A stretch of 64,000 nt of DNA from Nitratireductor mangrovi (GCF_007922615.2 NZ_CP042301.2:3038001-3102000), one strand, 5' to 3'. Positions 37,298-45,519 are shown, counted from the first letter of the stretch. The notes: generated from the sequence alone by a model not told the origin. Program-made: numbers and translations.

Positions 37298-38719
37298 TCA
37301 GGAAATCGCGTAAATCTCGATCGGCTTGTCGATACCCCGCAGCGCGGAAGCATGAGGGGAAGCCTGAAGGCCTGACCGAACGATGATGTCTTTCGCTGCG
37401 GTGATCACGTTGTTGGTAGCGAATATGTTGTTGGGGGTCGCAAGGTTCTGTACGCGGGACGCGATGTTGACTGCCTGGCCGAAGTAGTCCTGGCGGTCGT
37501 TCATGCTCACCGCAATGCAGGGCCCTTCGTGAATGCCGATCTTGAGGACGAGGTTCGAATTCTCGTTTCTCGAGTTCAGTTCGTCGATCCCCCGACGCAT
37601 GCGTATTGCGGCGCTCAAAGCCTGTTGTGGCAGTGGAAAGGTGGCCATCACCGCGTCACCAATTGTCTTCACAACGGCGCCTCCCTCCTCTGCAACGATC
37701 TGCGTCAACACGCCGAAGTGCACGCGAACCAGATCGTAGGCAGCGAGGTCGCCGACCTTGTCGTACAGAGCCGTGGACCCGCGGAGATCCGTGAAGAGGA
37801 ATGTGAGGCTGGTGACCTTCAGCCGCTGGTCCACGTCCAGCGTGCCGGTGTGATAGATGTTTCGGAAAGTCTGGTTTGACAGTATCCGCTTGGCTGTCAG
37901 GAATGGCCGCCTTTTTCCAAGCACGTCGTGAAGAGCGTCATTTGCGAGGCACACCGACGGCACCGCCCGGACGTCGATCTGATTTTCGATCGATATGCGT
38001 ACTGGCCCGGGCCGCATCACAAGTGTCTCGTGATGGCGATGGCCGCGGTCGATCACAAGCGTCAACGACTGCCGTTCTCGAGTAGGCTCCCCTTTGACAT
38101 CAATGAATTGCGCGGCGTGGGTGACCGGTTCAAAAACGATGATGAAAGCCTCTGGCAATTGCAGCGAGATGACGGCTTTCTCGCCCGCAGGAAGCTCCAA
38201 CGCCTCAAGGACGAACTCATCCACCAGGGCTTCGTAGTTGTCTTCCGGAAGGTCAATCCCAGAGCCCCAGTAGATTTGTCGAAAATACTCCAACGGGGGA
38301 AGCTGATGCGGATTGTGGGCAGCGATACGCCGAATCCGGGGGCTGACCGTGAAGGTTACTTCGACCATCTCGTCCAGCGTCGGCTCATACCCGGCCGCGC
38401 AGAGCGCGCAGGTATAGGCCTCGCTTTCAACGGTTCTGAGCGACGTATTCGCATCCAGCACGCCGCCGCACCCGGGACACAACACGTTCCATGACAAGTC
38501 GAAGATGCCGAGACGGGTGGCGTGCAAAAAGCCAGAGATGGTCGCTTCGGTATTCAGACCAGCCGACGAGGCAAATGCGAGGGGATTTACGTTGTTGAGC
38601 TTGCGATCCTCAGCACCTTTCACCGTTTCTCGAAGTGCATCCGCGAAAGCGTGATCCGTGCACTCACGCAAGAGGTCAAACAAGGCGGTGGTGTCGTCCA
38701 TGAGCGCAGGCCATGCCAT
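37298..38719 (-). CDS. Class III adenylate/guanylate cyclase with N-terminal DUF5939-type region
   Basis: The 473-aa protein has about 300 residues of N-terminal sensor-like region with a zinc-ribbon-like CPGCG-x(n)-CALC and a C-terminal cyclase domain. The catalytic set appears intact: FTDLRGST with the first metal Asp, VVKTIGDAVMATF with the second Asp and the substrate Lys, and QDYFGQAVNIASRVQ with the adenine-selecting Asp, Asn and Arg, which suggests ATP as substrate. An ATG at 38701 is an alternative start. It is leftward and alone. Lower GC than the flanking genes. Confidence 0.88.
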   Translation of the reverse strand: MAWPALMDDTTALFDLLRECTDHAFADALRETVKGAEDRKLNNVNPLAFASSAGLNTEATISGFLHATRLGIFDLSWNVLCPGCGGVLDANTSLRTVESEAYTCALCAAGYEPTLDEMVEVTFTVSPRIRRIAAHNPHQLPPLEYFRQIYWGSGIDLPEDNYEALVDEFVLEALELPAGEKAVISLQLPEAFIIVFEPVTHAAQFIDVKGEPTRERQSLTLVIDRGHRHHETLVMRPGPVRISIENQIDVRAVPSVCLANDALHDVLGKRRPFLTAKRILSNQTFRNIYHTGTLDVDQRLKVTSLTFLFTDLRGSTALYDKVGDLAAYDLVRVHFGVLTQIVAEEGGAVVKTIGDAVMATFPLPQQALSAAIRMRRGIDELNSRNENSNLVLKIGIHEGPCIAVSMNDRQDYFGQAVNIASRVQNLATPNNIFATNNVITAAKDIIVRSGLQASPHASALRGIDKPIEIYAIS

Positions 38720-38849
38720 TGCACCGCGTCGGATGCTGCGCCTTCCCGCAGAAACGCGCAAGAGAAATCAGTGGATGACATTCCAGGGTCCGGCTTCCTG
38801 GCCAGGCTATACGGACCCTCGGCATCCGCGCCGGACGACGCGTGCCGCC

Positions 38850-39036
38850 TGAGCCGGCGCCGACGGCGCGCGGGATGTGGACCGGTGGCCTCGCCTTCCA
38901 GCCGTTCGATCAGGCCGAAGACCGCCGATTTGAGCTCGAACTCCCTCATCCAGCGCTCGCCGCTTTCCAGGAATACATGCGAGGCCAGCGCCACCGGCAG
39001 CACCGGCACGATGGCGGCGACCAGACCCTTCGGATG
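38850..39036 (-). pseudogene. plsB-like (glycerol-3-phosphate acyltransferase) fragment, frameshifted, copy A
   Basis: On the minus strand a fragment reads PVLPVALASHVFLESGERW followed by MREFELKSAVFGLIERLEGE, then shifts frame where copy B continues GTHVHIPRADRDYAVGAG. The pattern resembles the C-terminal part of PlsB-type acyltransferases. There is no start or upstream domain. The assignment rests on memory of the family and is tentative. Confidence 0.5.
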
Positions 39037-39152
39037 CGACGGGCTGACGCCGATGCGCGCGTTTGCTCGTCACGTACCGGCCCGAGGTCGCGCCGTTAAG
39101 GTTAGCGAAACGTTTCCAGTCCGGCCGAAAACAGCCGTGGTAGACTGCCGGC

Positions 39153-39338
39153 ATGGACAAGCTGCACAGCCTGTTTTGCATCACACTTGCCGCCATCGCC
39201 TGCACGGTCGTGCCGGCCGTCGCCATTCTCTACCTGCTGCAGGGGGACCGTTTCGGAGGCGTCATCTTCGCAATCCTTACGGCGTGGGTGTGGAACTTCG
39301 GCTATCGGGAATATCGCAAGCAAAGGGCGCAAACCTAA
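39153..39338 (+). CDS. 61-aa membrane protein, copy A
   Basis: The product MDKLHSLFCITLAAIACTVV... has two hydrophobic helices (about residues 6-28 and 33-49) and a basic tail (GYREYRKQ). A second copy lies at 41096. Where the two differ within the first 57 codons, all four changes are silent third-position changes, which argues that the protein is selected. No good Shine-Dalgarno is visible. Family not recognised. Confidence 0.6.
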   Translation: MDKLHSLFCITLAAIACTVVPAVAILYLLQGDRFGGVIFAILTAWVWNFGYREYRKQRAQT

Positions 39339-39686
39339 CGGGACGGCCGGTCAATCGCGTGAGGAACAGGTTCGAGGACAGGCACGAGTTTGCGCCGCAC
39401 ATCGCGAGCCACGTGCACCGCCCGCCGGCCGCGACCGCGGAGCGTGCCGACAACCGATCGGTCGTCCTGTGTGTTGCAGGGATTAGGGACGGGCCGCGAA
39501 AAACCAAGGCGCGTTGATATCTTTGGATGTCAAATGCCGCAAACGAAGCGATGCGCTAGGCTACCCCTCGATGATCCAACGGGATCAATACTTGGAACAT
39601 TGTTTAGGACTTCCAAAAATCAATCAAATAGATTAACCTCCGTGCAGTTTCAATAGCCTCCCCGGCAGAATTGTGAGGATTCACTC
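39339..39686. other. Gene-free stretch (about 350 bp)
   Basis: No convincing gene. GC content falls visibly from about 39560 on, marking the start of the AT-richer insert. The last bases hold GAGGA, the ribosome site of the next gene. Confidence 0.6.
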
Positions 39687-39998
39687 ATGCGTATATCATC
39701 ACTTTTGGCGTGTTTTCTTATTGCCTTTTCCTTGCCTGCCATCGCGCAACTCGCTCCGCTCGATAACGTGGAGACGATCGAGAACATCGAAATCGGAGGT
39801 ACGGTTCTTACGACGGAGCGAGGCAACGACGAAAAGGGGGAAGTCGCCTTCAGGTCGTCGTGCTCATCCAAAGCAATTGGAACCTGTAAAGGTTGCTCCA
39901 TAATCTGTAAGGTTGGCAAGGCAGCAGTATGCACAAATGCCATTTACGACGCACATTTCAATTACTGCAAGCAGCATGCAAAATGCAGTTGCCAATAG
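39687..39998 (+). CDS. Small secreted 8-cysteine protein, unknown function
   Basis: The 103-aa product starts with a clear Sec signal (MRISSLLACFLIAFSLPAIA, cleavage before QLAPL). The mature part is acidic near the N-terminus and ends in a compact domain with eight cysteines in about 46 residues: SSCSSKAIGTCKGC, IICK, AAVC, FNYC, KCSC. Four disulfides are likely. GAGGA stands six bases before the ATG. Codon use is AT-richer than the surroundings, suggesting transfer. I do not recognise the family; a peptide effector, toxin or inhibitor is only a guess. Confidence 0.7.
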   Translation: MRISSLLACFLIAFSLPAIAQLAPLDNVETIENIEIGGTVLTTERGNDEKGEVAFRSSCSSKAIGTCKGCSIICKVGKAAVCTNAIYDAHFNYCKQHAKCSCQ

Positions 39999-40024
39999 AT
40001 ATCAAATATGACTGCAGCGAGGCT

Positions 40025-40300
40025 CTATTCATCGGCAGGGTAATAGCCAGAAGTACTGAAAGAATTCAATCGACCAGCCCACTCACCTAAATCGCCAATA
40101 AAAGTCGGAGCCTCACCGACAAGAAATCTTTTGCCTTTGTAGTTGGGAAACTCGAAGAAGGCTACGGGTGCATGCCCAGGATATACCTTAAGCGATTTCA
40201 TCTGAAAGCGTATCTCCAGGGGCAATTCCGCCATGGCGGGCATAGGAAAAGCAAATTGCTGCCCTCCAAATTCCAACTCTTTGTATAGATATATGCCCAA
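40025..40300 (-). CDS. Beta/gamma-crystallin-like small protein
   Basis: The 91-aa product has two Greek-key-like motifs: YKELEFGGQQFAFPMP with SLKVYPG, then FFEFPNYKGKRFLVGEAP with DLGEWAGRLNSFS, matching the (Y/F)xxxx(Y/F)xG ... D-x-x-S pattern of bacterial beta/gamma-crystallins, which are usually calcium-binding. No signal peptide. Only a TTG start is available (an in-frame stop lies three codons upstream), with GGGAG nine bases before it. Convergent with the 8-cysteine gene, 26 bp apart. AT-rich like its neighbour. Confidence 0.65.
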   Translation of the reverse strand: MGIYLYKELEFGGQQFAFPMPAMAELPLEIRFQMKSLKVYPGHAPVAFFEFPNYKGKRFLVGEAPTFIGDLGEWAGRLNSFSTSGYYPADE

Positions 40301-40738
40301 AGCGGCTCACTCCCGATGGCAATAGGCTTAGCCTATCACACTAGATACTGTCAGTGGAGTGCTCGTTTCACCATCACACCGGATAGGTCTGATGGCTTCC
40401 TGTCGTTCATCTTAAATTAGGTGACTCGTGCCGCAAAGGGTTCTCAAAGTACATATCTTGTCTTTCATGGTCATGATCGCCTTCCGTTCGGGTTTGGTTG
40501 ATGTTCAGCGACACCATCAAACCCACCCGAAAGCGGCATCGCCGCACCTCCGCGACTGCGCTTGTCCCTTGCGGTCGCATGCCTGCGGAAGGTGGCCCAA
40601 CTGTCAGGTGACTACGGTCTCAGGACATCCGGCACTTTGGGCTCCGAGCGGACTTTCGCTGCTGGCCTGATGAATGGCGGCAACGAGGGCGCACCGTCGG
40701 CTCCAGTGAGGAGGGGCAGCAGCCGGATTCTCACTTCA
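40301..40738. other. Gene-free stretch with one imperfect inverted repeat
   Basis: About 440 bp with no convincing gene. GC content rises toward the right. The only structure seen is the inverted repeat at 40487-40531. Confidence 0.5.
40487..40531. repeat. Imperfect inverted repeat
   Basis: TTCGGGTTTGGTTGATG (40487-40503) pairs with CATCAAACCCACCCGAA (40515-40531) at 14 of 17 positions around an 11-base loop. It lies in non-coding DNA next to copy B. There is no T-tract, so it is not an obvious terminator; it could be a relic of a mobile element. Confidence 0.5.
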
Positions 40739-40967
40739 ACAGATGCGCGATGGAGTTGGCGTAGTAGGTCAGAAGCAGGCGTTCGTCGGGATTGGCGCGG
40801 TAGAGCCATTCGTCGTTCATCACCACCATGTGGCGCAGGGTGAGCATCCTGAGCCCGGCGCCGACGGCATAGTCGCGGTCGGCGCGCGGGATGTGGACAT
40901 GGGTGCCCTCGCCTTCCAGCCGTTCGATGAGGCCGAAGACCGCCGATTTGAGCTCGAACTCCCTCAT
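40731..40967 (-). pseudogene. plsB-like fragment, copy B
   Basis: An open 78-codon stretch reads MREFELKSAVFGLIERLEGE, then GTHVHIPRADRDYAVGAGLR and ERLLLTYYANSIAHLL before a stop. It is the unshifted version of the fragment in copy A but lacks the acyltransferase catalytic domain, and its Met is internal relative to copy A, which continues upstream. It is therefore regarded as a gene remnant. The link to PlsB is by resemblance of the final segment. Confidence 0.5.
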
Positions 40968-41281
40968 CCCTTCGGATGCGACCGGCTAACGTTGATGCGT
41001 GCCCTTGCTCGCCACAGGCCCGGCCCGAGGTCGCGCCGTTAAGGTTAGCGAAACGTTTCCAGTCCGGCCGAAAACAGCCGTGGTAGACTGCCGGCATGGA
41101 CAAGCTGCACAGCCTGTTTTGCATCACACTTGCCGCCATCGCCTGCACGGTCGTGCCGGCCGTCGCCATTCTCTACCTGCTGCAGGGGGACCGTTTCGGA
41201 GGCGTCATCTTCGCCATCCTCACGGCGTGGGTATGGAACTTCGGCTACCGGGAATATCGCAAGCAGAAGCCGCAGATCTGA
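40850..41281. repeat. Direct repeat copy B
   Basis: Partner of the block at 38850-39338; 41021-41214 is identical to 39078-39271. Copy B lacks an internal stretch of about 76 bp. After the 61-aa gene the two copies diverge completely. Confidence 0.9.
41096..41281 (+). CDS. 61-aa membrane protein, copy B
   Basis: Same protein as at 39153 except for the last four residues (KPQI instead of RAQT). Both copies keep the two helices. The 70 bp upstream of the ATG are identical in both copies, so any promoter is duplicated too. Confidence 0.6.
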   Translation: MDKLHSLFCITLAAIACTVVPAVAILYLLQGDRFGGVIFAILTAWVWNFGYREYRKQKPQI

Positions 41282-41523
41282 CGCGACGAACGGCCAGCGG
41301 AGCGAGGGCGGTCCGGCCGGCCGGAGAAGGCAGGCAGGACCGTGGGCCGCGCGGGCGTTGCGAGCGGCGCTTCCTGGCGCGCCGGCCGTGACCATCCATC
41401 CGCCGACATCGAGCGGTGGTGCCGTAGCTTGCGGGGCAGAGGGACGCTGCCGGCCCGTCCCGATGCGCTGTTTCGGCGCCGCTCGCGGGATGAGCGGCCA
41501 TCGCGGCCCCGCGGCAGGCGCCT

Positions 41524-41541
41524 GAAACCCTGTCAGGTTTC
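41524..41541. promoter_or_regulatory. Inverted repeat upstream of the LuxR-type gene
   Basis: GAAACC-CTGTCA-GGTTTC, 6-bp perfect arms with a 6-bp spacer, lies 35 bp before the start of the LuxR/TPR gene. Possible autoregulatory site; only position supports this. Confidence 0.35.
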
Positions 41542-41576
41542 CGTATTCGGCGCCGTGGTGTACCCTTTCCGGCGCG

Positions 41577-43235
41577 ATGTCACCGAACCCGCTCGAAGCG
41601 ATCCAGGCTGCGCGAGCCGCCTATGGCAGGGGCGCCTGGGCGGACGCGGCCGAATTCTACCTGAAGGCGGACGCGGAGTCGGAACTGCGGACCGACGACC
41701 TCGAGGCGCTGGTCTGGGCCGCGGCCATCTCCGCGCGGGATCGCGTGATGATCGAGGGGCTCGAACGTCTTTACGCCCGCCACGCCGCCGGCGGGAACCA
41801 TGTGGAATGCGCGCGCACGGCCTTCTGGTGCGGACTGCGCAACATGATGACGGGCGAGGTCGGGCTGGGGTCGGGCTGGCTCCAGCGCGCCGCCAGGCAT
41901 GCCGAGCAGACGGCGCCCGATTGCGTGCAGCGCGGCTACCTGCTCCTGCCCGGGGTCTACATGCACCGGGGCAAGGGCGACTACGAAACGGCGATCGACA
42001 TGGCCGACCGGGCGATCGCGATCGGAGAGAGCGGCGGGGACCCCGACCTGATCGCCATGGCCGGCAGCCTCAAGGGCGGCATGCTCTTCCGGCTCGGACG
42101 GATCGACGAAGGCTATGTCCCGATCGACGAGGCGATGCTGCTGGCCAGCAGCCAGCGGCTCTCGCCGGTCGTGTGCGGCGTCGTCTATTGCGAGATCGTC
42201 GCCTCCTGCTGCCGCGTGCTGGAGATGGTGCGCGCGCGCGAATGGACCGCGATCCTCAGCGACTGGTGCCGGCGTAACCCGCAGGCCAAGGCCTTCAACG
42301 GCGTCTGCCAGGTGCACCGGGCCGAGGTGTTGCAGCTCGAAGGAAACTGGGCCGAAGCCTTCGCGGAGGCCGAACGCGCCGGCGACGGCCTGACCGGCAC
42401 GACCGAGCACACCGCCATGGCCAACGCCGCCTACCGGCGCGGCGAGATCCTGCGCCTGCGCGGCGCGTACGACAGGTCCGACGCCGAATACCGCCTGGCC
42501 GGAGAGATCGGGGTGGACCCGCAGCCCGGGCTGGCGCTGCTGCGCCTTGCCCAGGGCCGGCGCGAGGACGCGGTGGCGGGGATCCGGCGCGCGCTGGAGG
42601 CAGCCGGCGACCTGCCCCGCAAGGCGGCGCTGCTGCCCGCGGGCATCGAGATCTTCATCGCATGCGGCGACCTGGACGAGGCAGCGCGGCTTTGCGGTGA
42701 AATGTCGGAGATCGCCGAACGCTTCGGCACGGAGATCCTCGCCCGCGTGGCCGACCAGGGACACGCCACGCTGGCGCTGGCGCGCGGCCGGTTCGGCGAC
42801 GCCCTGCCCGCGCTCACCCGCGCCCGGCGCTACTGGTCGGAGTTCGGCGCGCCCTACCTCGTTGCGCGCCTGCGCGCCGACATCGCGCACGCCTGCGCGC
42901 AACTGGGCGACGCCGAAAGCGCCGAAAGGGAGTTCGACGCCGCCGGGAAGATCTTCGAGGAACTCGGCGCCGAGCCCGATCTCGCGCGCATCCTCGAACT
43001 GCGCACCGCGTCGAAAGCGGCCGCCGACGGGCTGACGGCGCGCGAGCGGCAGGTGCTGGCTCTGGTCGCCGAGGGCGGCACCAACCGCGCGATCGCGGAC
43101 GAACTCGATCTCAGCCCCAAGACGGTCAACCGCCACATCGAGAACATTTTCGGCAAGCTCGGGGTTTCCTCGCGCGCCGCAGCGGTGGCGAAGGGCCTGC
43201 AGTCCGGCTCGATCGGCGCGCGCGGGCATGGGTAG
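41577..43235 (+). CDS. LuxR-family regulator with N-terminal TPR-like region
   Basis: The 552-aa protein is mostly alpha-helical repeat (about residues 1-480, units rich in A, E, R and L such as YETAIDMADRAIAIGESGGD) followed by a C-terminal LuxR helix-turn-helix (LTARERQVLALVAEGGTNR, then LDLSPKTVNRHIENIFGKLG). No ATPase domain is present. The helical part probably binds a partner or signal. It is followed in the same direction by a flavin monooxygenase, a plausible target. Confidence 0.88.
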   Translation: MSPNPLEAIQAARAAYGRGAWADAAEFYLKADAESELRTDDLEALVWAAAISARDRVMIEGLERLYARHAAGGNHVECARTAFWCGLRNMMTGEVGLGSGWLQRAARHAEQTAPDCVQRGYLLLPGVYMHRGKGDYETAIDMADRAIAIGESGGDPDLIAMAGSLKGGMLFRLGRIDEGYVPIDEAMLLASSQRLSPVVCGVVYCEIVASCCRVLEMVRAREWTAILSDWCRRNPQAKAFNGVCQVHRAEVLQLEGNWAEAFAEAERAGDGLTGTTEHTAMANAAYRRGEILRLRGAYDRSDAEYRLAGEIGVDPQPGLALLRLAQGRREDAVAGIRRALEAAGDLPRKAALLPAGIEIFIACGDLDEAARLCGEMSEIAERFGTEILARVADQGHATLALARGRFGDALPALTRARRYWSEFGAPYLVARLRADIAHACAQLGDAESAEREFDAAGKIFEELGAEPDLARILELRTASKAAADGLTARERQVLALVAEGGTNRAIADELDLSPKTVNRHIENIFGKLGVSSRAAAVAKGLQSGSIGARGHG

Positions 43236-43306
43236 AATACCCCATTCCCGGAAAGATGCGGCGTGGGTCATCCTCACGATGAAAGCGGTTTGGCGGTGCG
43301 GCTAGG

Positions 43307-43334
43307 CTTCTCCCGACAACGACGACGGGAGAAG
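43307..43334 (+). promoter_or_regulatory. Hairpin covering the ribosome-binding site of the monooxygenase gene
   Basis: CTTCTCCCG (43307-43315) and CGGGAGAAG (43326-43334) are perfect 9-bp inverted arms around a 10-base loop. The right arm contains the Shine-Dalgarno GGGAGAAG four bases before the ATG. In RNA this would hide the ribosome site; in DNA it could be a dimeric operator. Confidence 0.6.
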
Positions 43335-43338
43335 AAGC

Positions 43339-44544
43339 ATGGCCGACACACATATGACCGACAGGGCCCGCACCGGCCGCCACCCCGCAGACCTGGTGGA
43401 GCCGGGCAACCTGCTCAGGACCCAACCGGACACTTTCCCGGCGGAACCTTCCCGCCGACCGGCCGATGCCGGGCCCGAACGTCACGACGTGGTGGTGATC
43501 GGCGCCGGACAGGCCGGGCTCTCCGTCGGCTACCACCTCAAGCGGCGGGGCATCGGCCACGTCATCCTTGAGGGCGCGCCCCGCGTCGGCGACGTCTGGC
43601 GCAACCGCTGGGACTCGCTGCGCCTCTTCACGCCGGCCAAGTTCGACTCGCTCGACGGCTATCGTTTCCCGGCGCACAAGGACACCTTTCCCACCAAGGA
43701 CGAGATGGCGGACTACCTCGAATCCTATGCCGCGAAGTTCGACCTGCCGGTACGCGTCAACGAGCCGGTGCGGAGGCTGCACAAGGCGAATGGCCGCTTT
43801 CGCGTGGAAACCGCGGACGGCGTCTACGAGGCGGACCGGGTGGTGGTGGCGGCGGCAAGCTACCAGAAGCCGCGCCTGCCGGCGTTCGCCAACGAACTGG
43901 CTAGCGATGTCTTCCGGATGCATTCGCACGAATACCGCAACCCGGCCCAGCTCCCGGACGGCCCGGTGCTCCTGGTCGGAGCGGGCAATTCGGGCGCCGA
44001 GATCGCGATGGACCTGGCGAAAACGCACAAGGTCTATCTGTCGGGGCGCGACGTCGGCCACATTCCGTTCGACATCGGCAGCTTCATGGCGCGAAAGCTC
44101 CTGATCCGCATGGTGATCCGCGGCATGTTCCACCACCTTCTCACCATGCGCACGCCGATGGGGCGCAAGTTCCGCTCCAGGATGCACGGTCACGGCATGC
44201 CCCTGATCCGGACGCGGCCCGGGCAACTCAAGCGCGCCGGCGTGCGCCGCATCGGCAAGATCACCGCCATCAGGGACGGCAAGGCCGTCTCCGAGGATGG
44301 CAAGTCGGTGCCATTCAGGAGCGTGATCTGGTGCACCGGCTTCCATTCCGGCTTCGACTGGATCGACCTGCCGGTCCTGGACGAGCACGGCGACCCGCGC
44401 CAGCGGTTCGGCAAGGCGACCGATATCGAAGGGCTCTATTTCGCCGGGCTGCATTTCCAGTACGCGGTGTCCTCGACGATGGTCGCCGGCGTCGGCCGCG
44501 ATGCGCGGCGCGTCGCGGGCTGGATCGCCGCCAGCAAAGGCTGA
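43339..44544 (+). CDS. Flavin-containing monooxygenase-like FAD/NAD(P)-dependent oxidoreductase (CzcO type)
   Basis: The 401-aa protein has an FAD loop VVVIGAGQAGLSVGYHLKRR near residue 53, WRNRWDSLRLFTP with the flavin-contact Trp, MHSHEYRNP resembling the FMO/BVMO fingerprint, and a second dinucleotide loop LLVGAGNSGAEIAMDLA near 213. It should oxygenate a small substrate with NAD(P)H. The LuxR-type regulator lies upstream and an SBF transporter downstream. Substrate unknown. Confidence 0.88.
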   Translation: MADTHMTDRARTGRHPADLVEPGNLLRTQPDTFPAEPSRRPADAGPERHDVVVIGAGQAGLSVGYHLKRRGIGHVILEGAPRVGDVWRNRWDSLRLFTPAKFDSLDGYRFPAHKDTFPTKDEMADYLESYAAKFDLPVRVNEPVRRLHKANGRFRVETADGVYEADRVVVAAASYQKPRLPAFANELASDVFRMHSHEYRNPAQLPDGPVLLVGAGNSGAEIAMDLAKTHKVYLSGRDVGHIPFDIGSFMARKLLIRMVIRGMFHHLLTMRTPMGRKFRSRMHGHGMPLIRTRPGQLKRAGVRRIGKITAIRDGKAVSEDGKSVPFRSVIWCTGFHSGFDWIDLPVLDEHGDPRQRFGKATDIEGLYFAGLHFQYAVSSTMVAGVGRDARRVAGWIAASKG

Positions 44545-44598
44545 AGCGCGGGCGCCCGCCCGCTGCCGGCCCATGCAACGTATTCAGAGGTGAAACAC

Positions 44599-45519
44599 AT
44601 GGAACCGATCGATCAGGCCCTGTTCAACTTCAGCCCAAGGGCCGGGCTGGCCGTCGCCGTCATGGTCGGCTTTCTGGTTTTTGCCGTGGCGCTGGACCTG
44701 ACCCGGGGCCAGTTCCGCAGGGTTCTCAAGAGCCCCAGGGCGCCCGGCGTCGGGCTTCTGGCGCAGTACCTCATCCTGCCGGCGGCCGCCTTCGGCATCG
44801 GCATGCTGATGGCGTCGACGCCGAGCATCGCGCTCGGCCTGCTGCTCGTGGCCTGCTGTCCCGCCGGGGCGCTGTCGAACTACCTGACCGGCGTGGCGCG
44901 CGGGAGCGTGGCCACCTCGGTCAGCATGACGGCGATCTCCACATTGTTCAGCATCGTCGTCACGCCCTTCCTGTTCGCGTTCTGGGCCTCGATGAACCCG
45001 GCGACCAGCGCGGTGATTGCGCGGATCGAAATCGACCCCCAACGGGTGGTCATGGTGCTGCTCATCATGCTGGTCGTTCCGGTCGCGGCGGGAATGATCA
45101 TCCGCGCAAGGCGACCCGACACCGCCGAGAAGATCCGGCTTTGGGTGCGCCGCATCGCCGGCCTCGTATTCGCCGTGGTGGTGGCGGTTCTGCTGCTGGG
45201 CAATATCAGCGTCCTCGGCAGCTTTGCCGGCATCGCACTCCCCCCGGTCCTCGTCACCTTCGCGATAGCCGTCCTGCTGGGCTGGGGTCTCGCCCGGGCT
45301 TCAGGCCTTGTCGCCGCCGACCGTCGGGCGGTCACCCTCGAGGTCGCGTTCCAGAACGTCGCGCTCGCCATCGGCCTGGCGGTGGCGTTCTTCCCCGACC
45401 TGGCGGGCGTCGCGATCACCTCCATCCTCTGGGGCGTCGTCCACCTTTCGGCCGGGTTTGCCATCGCGGCCATGTGGATGCGCATGCCGCTTCCCGGCAA
45501 TCCGCAGGCGGCGGAATGA
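44599..45519 (+). CDS. Bile acid:sodium symporter (SBF/BASS)-like transporter
   Basis: The 306-aa protein has about nine to ten hydrophobic segments and the family pattern (LLLVACCPAGALSNYLTGVARGSVATSVSMTAISTL near residue 80, and AFQNVALAIGLAVAFF near 250). Such proteins import or export organic anions with sodium. AGAGGTG lies six bases before the ATG at 44599; a GTG three codons earlier is possible. It follows the monooxygenase by 54 bp and may carry that enzyme's substrate or product. Confidence 0.88.
   Translation: MEPIDQALFNFSPRAGLAVAVMVGFLVFAVALDLTRGQFRRVLKSPRAPGVGLLAQYLILPAAAFGIGMLMASTPSIALGLLLVACCPAGALSNYLTGVARGSVATSVSMTAISTLFSIVVTPFLFAFWASMNPATSAVIARIEIDPQRVVMVLLIMLVVPVAAGMIIRARRPDTAEKIRLWVRRIAGLVFAVVVAVLLLGNISVLGSFAGIALPPVLVTFAIAVLLGWGLARASGLVAADRRAVTLEVAFQNVALAIGLAVAFFPDLAGVAITSILWGVVHLSAGFAIAAMWMRMPLPGNPQAAE

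Larger units (their letters stand above)
38850..39338. repeat. Direct repeat copy A (plsB-like tail plus 61-aa membrane gene)
   Basis: The block from 38850 to about 39338 recurs at 40850-41281 in the same orientation. 39078-39271 and 41021-41214 are identical over 194 bp. Copy A has about 76 bp (CAGCGCTCGC... near 38961-39036) that copy B lacks. The two copies flank the AT-richer segment that carries the 8-cysteine and crystallin-like genes. Confidence 0.9.

Noticed and set aside
40731..40967. Copy B plsB-like frame as an intact 78-aa gene
   Set aside because: Its Met corresponds to an internal position of the longer copy A fragment, and no catalytic domain or ribosome site is present.
38850..41281. 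Insertion sequence or composite transposon flanked by the direct repeats
   Set aside because: No transposase or integrase frame and no terminal inverted repeats were found between or beside the copies.
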